Of a stretch of DNA of 49,782 nucleotides, positions 35,430-44,763 are shown piece by piece; the stretch's first letter is position 1, and every line of letters begins with the position of its first letter. The position numbers were made by a program, and so were the translations under genes. The stretch lies in assembly GCA_003819715.1 (NCBI GenBank), contig RPQN01000018.1, forward strand, positions 1-49,782, given 5' to 3'. The notes beneath the pieces are model-generated. The model was not told the DNA's origin, ran no database searches, and was given only the letters and a program-made list of their open reading frames with translations. The DNA is from Ignavibacteriota bacterium. GTDB lineage: Bacteria; Bacteroidota; Ignavibacteria; UBA10030.

Positions 35430-35893
35430 TGGTAAATCCTTCTACTAAAAATGAGGAAACACGCTGAACAGTATTGAAAACTTGCAGAAGATAAACTCCG
35501 CCGATGGCGGATACGCAATGAACAATCGCGTACAAGTGCGCTCATAAAGCGACTTGGAAAAGAAGAACACATGAATGGTCGGGTTCTTCCGTGCTGTACC
35601 TTAGTGCCGGTCCTGTGACATCTCAAAACCTTCACTTCGCCGCATGAAGAGAATTGCTTCTTCGTCATGGGCGCTTGCTAAATTATCATCAGAGAGCGAG
35701 TCTCAAATGCCCGCTTCCGATGCCTAATTGCACGGATGCGGTTAGCCGCTATCTGCGGCTGAAATAAGATACGAAAAATTCTATTGCCTTCCTATTGAAT
35801 CAGAAATAAATATTGAGGGATTACGATAGTGAATATCAGGCGAACCTATCATAATGGATTTGAAGTAAAAGTCTTTTCATGCAATATTGAAGT
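35430..35893. other. 464-bp divergent region with long helicase leader
   Basis: It lies between the divergent DEAD-box helicase and HI0933-like genes. On the helicase side there is a TCCGCC-GAT-GGCGGA hairpin, and nearer the flavoprotein gene an AGCCGC-TATCT-GCGGCT hairpin. No ORF looks real. A long 5' leader is common for DEAD-box helicase mRNAs that are autoregulated or cold-induced; whether that holds here is inferred. Both promoters should be inside. Confidence 0.45.
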
Positions 35894-37060
35894 ATGAATA
35901 AAGATGTCGTCATCATCGGAGCAGGCGCGGCGGGACTCATGTGCGCCATCGAAGCGGGAAAACGCGGGCGGTCCGTTCTTGTGTTGGACCATGCCCGTCA
36001 AATCGGTAAAAAAATACGCATCTCCGGCGGCGGAAGGTGTAATTTCACCAATAGGAATGCTTCACCTGCCAATTTTATTTCTCAGAATCCGCATTTCTGT
36101 AAATCAGCCCTCGCTCGCTTTACACCCACGGATTTTATTTCATTGATAAATAAACACAGTATTTCATTCCACGAAAGAAATCATGGCCAGCTGTTCTGCG
36201 ATGACAGCGCGGACCAAATCGTTCGCATGCTGACTCAGGAATGCAAGCTGGCCGGCGTCGAGATACAAACGGAGTGTGAAGTTCACAACATAACGAAAGC
36301 ACAGGATTTCCAGTTACAGACGACAATTGGACCGCTAACCGCATCCTCGCTGGTGATCGCGACCGGCGGGCTTTCCATACCAAAGTCGGGAGCAACGAAT
36401 TTCGGACTGAAGGCGGCGGAACAATTCGGTCTCAATATTATCCCGTCAAGACCCGGATTGGTACCGCTGAAATTCGCATCAGATGATTTTAAACCGTTTC
36501 TGGAACTCAGCGGAATATCGGTGGACGCCGAAGTACACTGCAACGGAATCTCTTTTCGCGAAAATATCCTGTTCACGCATCGCGGGTTAAGCGGTCCTGC
36601 CATTTTACAGATTTCATCCTACTGGATTCAGGGAGACTCCCTTTCCATCAACCTGTTCCCGGGAAGAGACATCCTGGCATTGCTTCACGCCCAGCAGCAA
36701 AGTAAAAAGCAGCTCTTGACCATCCTGGATCAATTCCTGCCCGCGCGTTTTAATCAAGCCTGGTTTTCTCAAACCTCCAGTTCGAAACCGATGAACCGGT
36801 ATTCCCCCGGCGAATTGAAATCGATCGCTGCCGCCCTCACGCACTGGCTCCTGACTCCTACCGGAACCGAGGGATATGAAAAAGCGGAAGTGACCGTCGG
36901 CGGCGTGGATACCGGCGAACTTTCTTCAAAGACCATGGAATCGAAAAAAATACCCGGGCTCTATTTCATCGGAGAACTCGTGGATGTCACAGGATGGCTG
37001 GGCGGTTATAATTTTCAGTGGGCTTGGTCTTCAGGATGGGCGGCAGGCCAGGCAGTGTAA
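35894..37060 (+). CDS. HI0933-like FAD-dependent oxidoreductase (BaiN/RdsA family)
   Basis: 388 aa. FAD-binding Rossmann motif at the start (VIIGAGAAGLMCAIEAG), the family marker KKIRISGGGRCNFTN, and the C-terminal FAD-closing motif GLYFIGELVDVTGWLGGYNFQWAW. The family is NAD(P)/FAD-dependent; some members act on bile acids or unknown substrates. Cytoplasmic. Upstream it faces the helicase gene; downstream there is a terminator hairpin shared with the convergent peptidase gene. Confidence 0.9.
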   Translation: MNKDVVIIGAGAAGLMCAIEAGKRGRSVLVLDHARQIGKKIRISGGGRCNFTNRNASPANFISQNPHFCKSALARFTPTDFISLINKHSISFHERNHGQLFCDDSADQIVRMLTQECKLAGVEIQTECEVHNITKAQDFQLQTTIGPLTASSLVIATGGLSIPKSGATNFGLKAAEQFGLNIIPSRPGLVPLKFASDDFKPFLELSGISVDAEVHCNGISFRENILFTHRGLSGPAILQISSYWIQGDSLSINLFPGRDILALLHAQQQSKKQLLTILDQFLPARFNQAWFSQTSSSKPMNRYSPGELKSIAAALTHWLLTPTGTEGYEKAEVTVGGVDTGELSSKTMESKKIPGLYFIGELVDVTGWLGGYNFQWAWSSGWAAGQAV

Positions 37061-37115
37061 GAAGCAGTAATGAGTAGTGAGTAACGAGTATGGAGTAAAA
37101 GAATCAGGTAAAGAA

Positions 37116-37145
37116 AAGCCCGCGCCGATTTCTCAACGCGGGCTT
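37116..37145 (-). terminator. Intrinsic terminator for the M16 peptidase gene
   Basis: AAGCCCGCG (37116-37124) and CGCGGGCTT (37137-37145) form a 9-bp stem with a 12-nt loop. On the minus strand the stem is followed by a T-rich tract (TTTTCTTT), just past the stop of the peptidase gene. It could also slow transcription from the convergent flavoprotein gene. Confidence 0.75.
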
Positions 37146-37175
37146 CTGCTGTAAGCTCAACGCTTATGGCTCAAG

Positions 37176-39938
37176 TCACTGGACAATATTCCCATTGCTG
37201 TCTATCAGTTTTACTTCGCCATAGCCCAGTTCACGAATACCCGCTTCGATCTTTGACCGGTCCCCCACGACGACCCAGACCATATTATCCGGGTGCACGA
37301 CTATTTTTGCCGCGCGGGAGATATTATCAAGAGTAAGACCTTTGATTTTCTTCACAAAGGTTTCAAAATAATCGTTGTTATAATCGAAGCGCACCATCTC
37401 GGCAACGGAGCCCATGACGGCATTGTTGGTCTCCCATGAACCGGGCAATTCGAGAGTCATGCTGCTCTGTACTTTCGCCAGTTCGCCGGAGGTTGCCGGA
37501 CGCGGGCCCAGGATGTCGCGGAACTCCTTGTTCAATTCCATGATCGATTCCTTGGTCTTATCCGTCTGCACAATCCCGTAACCGATGAACGGCTGCTGCC
37601 CGCGGGCATTGAACACGAAACTGCCCGAACCGTAAGACCAGTGTTTATCTTCGCGCAAATTCATATTGATGCGGGAAGTGAATGAGCCGCCGAGAATGGT
37701 ATTCATCGCTTCAATTGCAATGGCATCCGGATTGTTCTTCGGCAGAGTGAGATTTGCCGGGAAAATGATTGACTGCCCTGCACCGGGTTTATCTAAAATG
37801 TAAACACTCGGGTGAGCCGGCAGGTTGATGGTCGCAAGATTCTTTTTCGGTACATCCCCCGCTTTCCATCCGCTGAATAATTTTTCGAGCCGCGGTTTTA
37901 ATTCGCCCAGGGTGATATCGCCAACCACAATCATCGTCGCGATATTCGGCTTGATCCATGTCTGGTAGAATTTTACCATATCATCGCGGTTCATTTTCGC
38001 AACCGACTCTTCCGTGCCGGAGCCGGTGAGCGGAGTACTGTACGCATGATTGCTCCCATAGAGCAATTTCGGCATTACGCGGTATCCCATTTGAATAGGC
38101 TGGGTTTTTTCCCGCTGGATGCCGGCGATGGTTTGTTTCTGCAGACGGTCAAAATCCTCCTTCGGGAATGACGGTTTCAGTACCACATCGGCAAATATCG
38201 CAAGCGATGCATCCAGGTTTGATTTCAGCGCAGAGAGAGACACCGTGGACATATCGAGATTCGATCCGGTACCCAGGTTTGCACCGAGCATGGCCAGTTC
38301 ATCGCTGATCTGGAGCGCATTTCGAGTCGCAGTTCCTTCGTCCATCATATTCATTGCAAGATTTGCCGTGCCGGGTGCGGCAAACTGGTCGGCCGCATAT
38401 CCCGCATCAAACAATAAATTAAAATTGACTACCGGCACCGATTTCCGTTCGGCGAGGATCACTTTAAGTCCGTTGGAGAGGACCGTGCGTTCGAGTTTCG
38501 GAAACGTTGCCTCAGGCGCTTCGCCGACTTTCGGCAGTGTTTTACGGACGGTGGTATCCTGTTGGGATTCGGAATAATTCGGGAACGGGAATATTTCCAG
38601 AACGTACGCGCCGTCGGAGAGCCATTCCTTTGCAGCATCCTGCAGATCCTTTATCGTAGCATTTTGAATCCGTTTGAGCGTCGTTTTATAAAAATCCGGT
38701 GAGCCGCCGTACACCTGATTCATTGCAAGGATGTCGGACTTTCCGCCGAATCCGCCGATGCGTTCAATACCGCGGACAAATCGCGCGAGCGACTGGGTTT
38801 TTACCCGTTCCAGTTCTTTTTCCGTCGGGCCGGATTTTATCAGCTTCGCAAGCTCCTCATTGACCGCGGCTTCGACTTTTTTCAGATCGTCGCCCGGTTT
38901 TGCCGTGGCTTCGATATAGAATTGACTGGCAATTTCCCGCTCATCAAGATATGAGTTCACATTTGTTGCAATCTGGTCATCGTAGACCAGCCGCTTATAG
39001 AGGCGCGATGTTTTTCCCGAGGCAAGAACATTGGTCAGGAGTTTTAAATATTCAAATTCCGGCGTTCCCCAAGCGGGCATATTCCATACTTTGTAGAGAC
39101 GCGCCTGCGGTACTCGATCCTGTGCGGACTGCCTCTGCTCACCCGTCCGCTTTGCGGTCCAGGAATTGAAATGCGCCACCGGAGGGCCGGAGGGAATGTC
39201 CCCGAAATATTTCTTCACTTTTTCCAGGGCCGTGTTCGCGTCAATATCGCCCGCAACGACCAGGACGGCGTTCGCCGCGCCGTAATATGTTTTAAACCAC
39301 TCTTTCACATCGTCAAGTGATGCCGCATTGAGATCCTCCATCGAACCGATCACCGTGTGCGCGTACGGATGCGTTGCCGGCCACGTCGCTTTCGTGATCA
39401 GTTCTTCCGCGACCGCATAGGGCTGATTATCTCCCTGCCTTTTTTCGTTTTGCACGACGCCGCGCTGTTCATCCAGTTTCTTCTGGCTGATCACGCCGAC
39501 GAGATGCCCCATACGATCCGATTCCATCCAGAGGGCAAGATCCACCGCGCTCACCGGAACATTCTGAAAGTAATTCGTTCGATCCTCGCTGGTGGTCCCA
39601 TTAAGATCGGTTGCCCCCACGCGCTCGAGCGCCTGGAAATAATCGTCATCAAAATTTTCGCTGCCGTTGAACATCAAATGTTCAAACAGATGCGCAAAGC
39701 CCGTCCGCCGTTCTTTTTCATTTTTCGATCCGACGTGATACCATACGTTCACCGCGACGATGGGCGCTTTATGATCCTCGTGCACGAGCAGGGTGAGGCC
39801 GTTCTCCAGAACGATTTTTTTATACTGAATATCGATTTCCGGAAGGTTCTTCTTGGGAGATTGTTTTTGCGCAACCGTGAGAAGAGGAATTGCCGAAAAG
39901 GCGAAGAAGACTAAACCGAACAGCAAAAATGTTCTCAT
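37176..39938 (-). CDS. M16-family (pitrilysin/insulinase-type) zinc peptidase, secreted
   Basis: 920 aa from the ATG at 39938, which has a strong AAGGAGG 5 nt away and starts a signal peptide (MRTFLLFGLVFFAFSAIPLLTVAQ); the ORF track adds 22 residues. The N-terminal M16 domain carries the inverted zinc motif HLFEH and the downstream glutamates in NEKRQGDNQPYAVAEE. The C-terminal half is a second M16-type domain without HxxEH, as is usual for the non-catalytic half. Likely a periplasmic or surface peptide-degrading enzyme. Confidence 0.9.
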   Translation of the reverse strand: MRTFLLFGLVFFAFSAIPLLTVAQKQSPKKNLPEIDIQYKKIVLENGLTLLVHEDHKAPIVAVNVWYHVGSKNEKERRTGFAHLFEHLMFNGSENFDDDYFQALERVGATDLNGTTSEDRTNYFQNVPVSAVDLALWMESDRMGHLVGVISQKKLDEQRGVVQNEKRQGDNQPYAVAEELITKATWPATHPYAHTVIGSMEDLNAASLDDVKEWFKTYYGAANAVLVVAGDIDANTALEKVKKYFGDIPSGPPVAHFNSWTAKRTGEQRQSAQDRVPQARLYKVWNMPAWGTPEFEYLKLLTNVLASGKTSRLYKRLVYDDQIATNVNSYLDEREIASQFYIEATAKPGDDLKKVEAAVNEELAKLIKSGPTEKELERVKTQSLARFVRGIERIGGFGGKSDILAMNQVYGGSPDFYKTTLKRIQNATIKDLQDAAKEWLSDGAYVLEIFPFPNYSESQQDTTVRKTLPKVGEAPEATFPKLERTVLSNGLKVILAERKSVPVVNFNLLFDAGYAADQFAAPGTANLAMNMMDEGTATRNALQISDELAMLGANLGTGSNLDMSTVSLSALKSNLDASLAIFADVVLKPSFPKEDFDRLQKQTIAGIQREKTQPIQMGYRVMPKLLYGSNHAYSTPLTGSGTEESVAKMNRDDMVKFYQTWIKPNIATMIVVGDITLGELKPRLEKLFSGWKAGDVPKKNLATINLPAHPSVYILDKPGAGQSIIFPANLTLPKNNPDAIAIEAMNTILGGSFTSRINMNLREDKHWSYGSGSFVFNARGQQPFIGYGIVQTDKTKESIMELNKEFRDILGPRPATSGELAKVQSSMTLELPGSWETNNAVMGSVAEMVRFDYNNDYFETFVKKIKGLTLDNISRAAKIVVHPDNMVWVVVGDRSKIEAGIRELGYGEVKLIDSNGNIVQ

Positions 39939-40068
39939 AGATCCTCCTTGGATTGAAAGTGATGTGAAATAAATTGAATATAAGACGAGATATTGTAGTG
40001 TCATCGACTGTTGTTATAACGGATGAACAGGGTAAAAGTTGTGACTGGAAGCGTCCGGATTCCTCTTT

Positions 40069-40836
40069 TTAAGACAAGAAGTCAAGAACGACCTCTGTGA
40101 ATTCCTCCCGTGCATCTACATGAACCCAATGCCCGGCGTTTTTTATGGTCACAAGCTCGGCTGCCGGAAAGAGCTGTCCAATGAGAGGGAGATCGTCCAT
40201 CTGGATGTATTCCGATTTTTCACCCCGGATAAACAGGGCCGGACGCACATATTGATGGTCCCGCGGGAGTTCCTTATAGATCTGTTCATTATTTTTTTCA
40301 ATAGCCCGGAGATTCAATTTCCAACGAAACAGGCCGGAATCATCGCGCATTAAATTCTTTAAAAGAAATTGACGCACGGATACCTCGGGTATTTTCATTG
40401 CAAGCGCTTCATCGATATCTTTTCGATAGTGAAAACCGCTCAAATCAAGAGACATCATCGCTTCCAGTACTTGATCGTGATGCTCTTGATACGATCTCGG
40501 TGCGATATCTACAACAATCAGTCTGTTCACAAGTTCCGGATGAAGCAGTGCGGTCAGTGCTGCGGTTTTTCCGCCCATGGAATGCCCGAGGAATGAAGCG
40601 GAAGAAATGTGATGCTGCATCATAAACTCCACCATATCTTCTGCCATCGCCGGATAGTTAAAGACATCACGATGCGGTGAACGTCCATGATTTCGGGCAT
40701 CGGGAATGTATGTCCGGAATTGTTCGCCGAATAATTTCCCGTACGAATGCCAGTTCTCCGACAAACCGAACAACCCGTGGAGAATGATGAGTGCCGGCGA
40801 CGACTCAGAACCATATGCGTTATAATGAAGTTGCAT
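40069..40836 (-). CDS. Alpha/beta hydrolase (YbfF-like esterase)
   Basis: 255 aa, no signal peptide. Oxyanion HGLFG, nucleophile elbow GHSMGG, and a catalytic His in AGHWVHVDA near the end. The order and spacing match YbfF-type esterases, which act on acyl-CoA or short-chain esters in some species; substrate here unknown. It starts 70 nt after the asnA gene ends, on the same strand. Confidence 0.8.
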   Translation of the reverse strand: MQLHYNAYGSESSPALIILHGLFGLSENWHSYGKLFGEQFRTYIPDARNHGRSPHRDVFNYPAMAEDMVEFMMQHHISSASFLGHSMGGKTAALTALLHPELVNRLIVVDIAPRSYQEHHDQVLEAMMSLDLSGFHYRKDIDEALAMKIPEVSVRQFLLKNLMRDDSGLFRWKLNLRAIEKNNEQIYKELPRDHQYVRPALFIRGEKSEYIQMDDLPLIGQLFPAAELVTIKNAGHWVHVDAREEFTEVVLDFLS

Positions 40837-40906
40837 TGATGTTGACTGGATAGACGATACTCACGCACCGCATGGTGAATACTCGAATGAAGAGATGTCA
40901 AATCAT

Positions 40907-41920
40907 TTATAACAAAACAATATTGTTCCGTTTGAATTCCGCAATCATTTCTTCCGGCCAGATACTTGCTTGAATTTCGCCGATATGTGCTTTGTGGAGA
41001 TAAAGCATACAGAGGCGCGATTGACCGATGCCGCCTCCGATGGAAAGCGGCAGTTCATCATTCATCAACCGTTGATGAAATTTCAAATTCAACCGGTGTT
41101 CCTGTCCGGAAAGACCGAGTTGTTTTTTAAGAACACCCTTATCAACACGGATGCCCATCGACGACAGTTCGAAGGCGCATTCGGTCACCGGATTCCAGAC
41201 AAAAATATCGCCGTTCAGAGTCCAGTCGTCATAATCGGGTGCGCGCCCGTCATGCCTGGTGCCGTCTGCAAGGTTTCCCCCAATGCCGATAATAAACACC
41301 GCCCTGTGTTCGCGGACAATGGCATCTTCCCGTTCCTGGGGAGTGAGCGTGGGATATCGTTTCAACAATTCTTCAGAATGAATAAATGTAATCTTTTCAG
41401 GAAGGATGGGTTTTAATACGGGATATTCATAATAGACATATAATTCCGTCCGGCGGATGACGTCATAAATCGTTTCAACGGTCCGTTGAAGGTAGGCCAG
41501 CGTCCGCTGTTCGGCGGTGATCACTTTTTCCCAATCCCATTGGTCGACGTAGAGAGAATGGAGATTATCCAGCGTTTCATCCGCCCGGATCGCATTCATG
41601 TCCGTATAGATCCCGGATCCGACGGGGATGGAATAGTCGGCAAGCGCCATTCGTTTCCACTTTGCCAGGGAATGGACTACTTCCGCCTCCTGATCGTGAA
41701 GGTGACGGATCTTAAAAGCCACAGGCCGTTCTATACCGTTGAGATCGTCATTAACCCCGGTTCCTTTTAACACAAAAATCGGGGCGGTCATCCGCTTCAG
41801 ATCCAGTTCGAGTGCAAGATTCAACTGGAAAAAATCCTTGATCCTCATAATCGCCTGTTCCGTGGTATGCAAATCCAGCACCGGATGATATCCTTTCGGA
41901 ATAAAGAAACCTCTCGGCAT
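40907..41920 (-). CDS. asnA: Aspartate-ammonia ligase (asparagine synthetase A)
   Basis: 337 aa from the ATG at 41920, preceded by AAAGGAG 7 nt away; the ORF track start at 42094 is too long. Class II aminoacyl-tRNA-synthetase-like fold with family blocks KRMTAPIFVLKGTGVNDDLNG, WKRMALADY, GLYTDMNAIRADE-type and LPLSIGGGIGQSRLCMLYLHKAHIGE. It makes asparagine from aspartate, ammonia and ATP. Length is close to the E. coli enzyme. The divergent neighbour is the DNA glycosylase gene. Confidence 0.95.
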   Translation of the reverse strand: MPRGFFIPKGYHPVLDLHTTEQAIMRIKDFFQLNLALELDLKRMTAPIFVLKGTGVNDDLNGIERPVAFKIRHLHDQEAEVVHSLAKWKRMALADYSIPVGSGIYTDMNAIRADETLDNLHSLYVDQWDWEKVITAEQRTLAYLQRTVETIYDVIRRTELYVYYEYPVLKPILPEKITFIHSEELLKRYPTLTPQEREDAIVREHRAVFIIGIGGNLADGTRHDGRAPDYDDWTLNGDIFVWNPVTECAFELSSMGIRVDKGVLKKQLGLSGQEHRLNLKFHQRLMNDELPLSIGGGIGQSRLCMLYLHKAHIGEIQASIWPEEMIAEFKRNNIVLL

Positions 41921-42072
41921 AACTGCACTCCTTTGAATGAAATGTTCCCTGGGACGTCCCTTCTGAAAATCGGAAAGGATTAGCGGAAAAGCAATTGTTC
42001 CGCCATTTTGCATCTCGATTGCCCGCTTGTTACATTTAATTGAAAGAACCATCAATAAAAGGAATCGATCGG

Positions 42073-42984
42073 TTGAACTCTGCTTCCTTGACACTTGAAC
42101 TGCCTGGAGATTTTGATTTTTTGCGGACGGTGTACAGCCATGGCTGGTGTTCGCTGCGCCCGTTCAGTGTAGACAAAGAACATCGTGCATTGAACCGTAT
42201 CTTGACGTTAGCTGACCAATCTCTCGTCCATTGCTCAATTTCCGATCAGAGAAATTCGCAACTGGAAATTAAAACGACAAGTCCCGGACGCCTGACGGCT
42301 GCCCAGCGTTCCGACGTCGTCGGGCAAATTGCATCCTGTTTACGGTTGACCGAAGATTTTTCCGCTTTCTACCGCGAAATCCGGAGAACCCCGGACTATC
42401 GATGGATTGCCAAAATCAAGGCAGGACGGATGCTGCGTTCGCCGACGGTCTTTGAAGATATTGTCAAAATGATCTGCACAACCAATTGCAGCTGGGCGCT
42501 CACGGAAATCATGATCAACAATCTCGTGGGACAACTCGGCAGCGCATTCGACGGCGTCAATTATTCTTTTCCATCGCCGGACGCGCTTGCCGGAACCACC
42601 GACCGGTTTCTCCGGAAGAACATAAAAGCCGGTTACCGCTCGCCATTCCTCCTGGAATTCGCGGAACGGGTCGCCGGCGGGAAATTAGACGTTGAATGCT
42701 GGCGCTCGTCCGAACTCCCGACTGTTGAGCTCTTCACGGCACTCCGCTCCATTAAAGGGGTTGGCGTTTACTCGGCAGGAAACATTTTAAAACTGCTTGG
42801 CCGGTATGATTATCTCGGCCTCGATTCGTGGTCGCGCGGAAGATACTACGAACTCCATCATCGGGGGAGAACCGTCAGCGACCGTACTATTGAACGCCGG
42901 TATCGCGAATTCGGAATATGGCGCGGGTTATTTTTCTGGCTCGAAATGACGAAGTATTGGTACGAACACGAATTTCCATTTTGA
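42073..42984 (+). CDS. HhH-GPD DNA glycosylase (AlkA/OGG-type)
   Basis: About 303 aa. The ORF track starts at a TTG at 42040 with no ribosome-binding site; the TTG at 42073, 9 nt after AAGGA, is preferred. The HhH motif SIKGVGVYSAGNILKLLG is followed by the catalytic Asp in YLGLDSW. The position of the lysine of bifunctional OGG1 is occupied by Asn (AGNI), so it is probably monofunctional, like AlkA. It likely excises damaged bases. The downstream hydrolase gene begins 1 nt after its stop. Confidence 0.8.
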   Translation: MNSASLTLELPGDFDFLRTVYSHGWCSLRPFSVDKEHRALNRILTLADQSLVHCSISDQRNSQLEIKTTSPGRLTAAQRSDVVGQIASCLRLTEDFSAFYREIRRTPDYRWIAKIKAGRMLRSPTVFEDIVKMICTTNCSWALTEIMINNLVGQLGSAFDGVNYSFPSPDALAGTTDRFLRKNIKAGYRSPFLLEFAERVAGGKLDVECWRSSELPTVELFTALRSIKGVGVYSAGNILKLLGRYDYLGLDSWSRGRYYELHHRGRTVSDRTIERRYREFGIWRGLFFWLEMTKYWYEHEFPF

Positions 42985-42985
42985 T

Positions 42986-43822
42986 ATGATCATTCAACTT
43001 CTGCACCGGTTCATTCGTACTCGCTATTCCCGGATGGGATTTACGAGTGAACAATACGAAATCGATTCCTGCCGCCTCCACTCTTTTCAGAAAAAAGGCC
43101 GGGACGGTTCAACCCCCATCGTCTTTCTTCACGGGCTCGGGACATCCTCCAGCACATGGATCAAAGTTCTGAGCGCGCTCCGGAGGAAAGATACTATCGC
43201 CTGTCTTGATTTGCCGGGACACGGTTTTTCAAAAATTAAGAATGGGGATGCGTACTTTACATTGAAACAAATGGACCATGCACTTGATCAATTTATCAAC
43301 CGGTTCACTGCATTACCGGTCATCCTCGTTGGACATTCGCTGGGCGGCTGGCTTGCCGCCCGGTACGCGGTGGACCATCCGGACCGGGTTCGCCGACTTA
43401 TTCTGATCAACCACGCCGGCGTCCAGTACGAAGGAGTCGAGCAACAGAAAGAGGCATTTACGATCAACAGCGTCGAAGATGTCCGGAAGCTCCTTCGACA
43501 GATGTGGTACCATTATCCATGGTATTATCAACCGTTCACTTCATCCATCTACCGCTCTTTAAAGAAAAAACAGATTACTCAATTTATTTCGTCGATCACC
43601 GAAGTGGATTTTCTTAATCCATCGCTCTCATCCTTGACGATGCCGCTTGATATTTTCTGGGGCACCGAGGACCGCCTCATCTCGATGATATCTCTGGAAG
43701 TCATGAAACAGCATGTGCCGCAGTTAAAGGCGTACTTCATTGCCCGCTGCGGTCATGTCCCCCAGCTGGAAAGCCCGCGCGCCCTGGCGGCATTATTCAG
43801 CGGCATTCTTCCTTCACCATAA
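42986..43822 (+). CDS. Alpha/beta hydrolase
   Basis: 278 aa, cytoplasmic. Oxyanion HGLGTSSSTW, aspartate LDLPGHG, nucleophile elbow GHSLGG at about residue 116 and a catalytic His in CGHVPQLE. Substrate unknown. It is probably cotranscribed with the DNA glycosylase gene. The shared terminator hairpin at 43808-43853 follows. Confidence 0.8.
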   Translation: MIIQLLHRFIRTRYSRMGFTSEQYEIDSCRLHSFQKKGRDGSTPIVFLHGLGTSSSTWIKVLSALRRKDTIACLDLPGHGFSKIKNGDAYFTLKQMDHALDQFINRFTALPVILVGHSLGGWLAARYAVDHPDRVRRLILINHAGVQYEGVEQQKEAFTINSVEDVRKLLRQMWYHYPWYYQPFTSSIYRSLKKKQITQFISSITEVDFLNPSLSSLTMPLDIFWGTEDRLISMISLEVMKQHVPQLKAYFIARCGHVPQLESPRALAALFSGILPSP

Positions 43823-43853
43823 AAAGCCCGCGGCGTATTTTCCGCGGGCTTCT
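43823..43853 (-). terminator. Terminator hairpin between convergent hydrolase and rsmI genes
   Basis: AAGCCCGCGG and CCGCGGGCTT pair around CGTATTTT. On the minus strand a TTTTT run follows, matching the end of rsmI. It resembles the hairpin at 37116-37145 in stem sequence. Confidence 0.7.
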
Positions 43854-43884
43854 CGATTCGCCACGAACAGCCGGAATAATTCAG

Positions 43885-44601
43885 TTAATCGGTTTCAGAG
43901 TCTTCAGCAGAATGTTTTGAAGCACCTTCGATGAGGAGTACATATTCGCCGCGGGGCTCCTTCTTTTCCAGTTCGGGAAGTATTGAGGAGATCGGGCCCC
44001 TTACAATTTCCTCAAATTTTTTCGTCAACTCACGGGCAACGACCACCTTACGGCTGCCGAGAGTGGTTTGGATATCCGTTAATGTTTTTATAATGCGGTG
44101 CGGCGATTCGTAAATAATAATTGTGCGTGATTCCGATTTCATCGATTCAAACTTCGTCTTGCGCCCTTTTTTCAGAGGAAGGAATCCTTCGAACACAAAA
44201 CGGTCGGTCGGCAAACCGCCGGCCATGAGGGCCGTAATACATGCGGCCGGGCCGGGAATAGGGACGATAGGGATCCCCTGCTCCAGCGCCTGCTGAACGA
44301 CATGGAATGCCGGATCGGAAATTCCCGGAGTTCCTGCATCGGAGACCAGAGCAACGGACCGGCCTGCAATTAATTTTTCAACCAATTGCGGCGCACGCAC
44401 CTGCTCGTTGTAACTGTAGTAGCTCATCATCGGCTTGCTGATGTTGTAGTGGTCGAGGAGGATCTTGGTTTTCCGTGTATCTTCCGCGGCAATCAGGTCG
44501 ACCGATGCGAGCACCTTCACCGCCCGATAGGTGATATCTTCCAAATTACCGATTGGCGTTGCTACAAGATACAAAGTCCCTGATCGAATAGATTCACTCA
44601 T
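43885..44601 (-). CDS. rsmI: 16S rRNA (cytidine-1402-2'-O)-methyltransferase
   Basis: 238 aa. SAM-dependent tetrapyrrole-methylase-like fold with YLVATPIGNLEDITYRA, AAEDTRKTKILLDHYNI, ALVSDAGTPGISDP, VPIPGPAACITAL and RTIIIYESPHRI, all RsmI hallmarks. It 2'-O-methylates C1402 of 16S rRNA. Start supported by GAGGAAA upstream. Convergent with the hydrolase gene. Confidence 0.95.
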   Translation of the reverse strand: MSESIRSGTLYLVATPIGNLEDITYRAVKVLASVDLIAAEDTRKTKILLDHYNISKPMMSYYSYNEQVRAPQLVEKLIAGRSVALVSDAGTPGISDPAFHVVQQALEQGIPIVPIPGPAACITALMAGGLPTDRFVFEGFLPLKKGRKTKFESMKSESRTIIIYESPHRIIKTLTDIQTTLGSRKVVVARELTKKFEEIVRGPISSILPELEKKEPRGEYVLLIEGASKHSAEDSETD

Positions 44602-44763
44602 AAATGATATTTCCTCGTATGTCCATCATCAATATAAAGATCAAAAATGATACTTGAAATGTTTTCCTGTATTACTAATTGCTTCTGAAAATCCATATAG
44701 TTATTATTTTATCCATGAACATAATCGATTCGGACATTTCTTATATTTTAATAGGAGTCGGCC

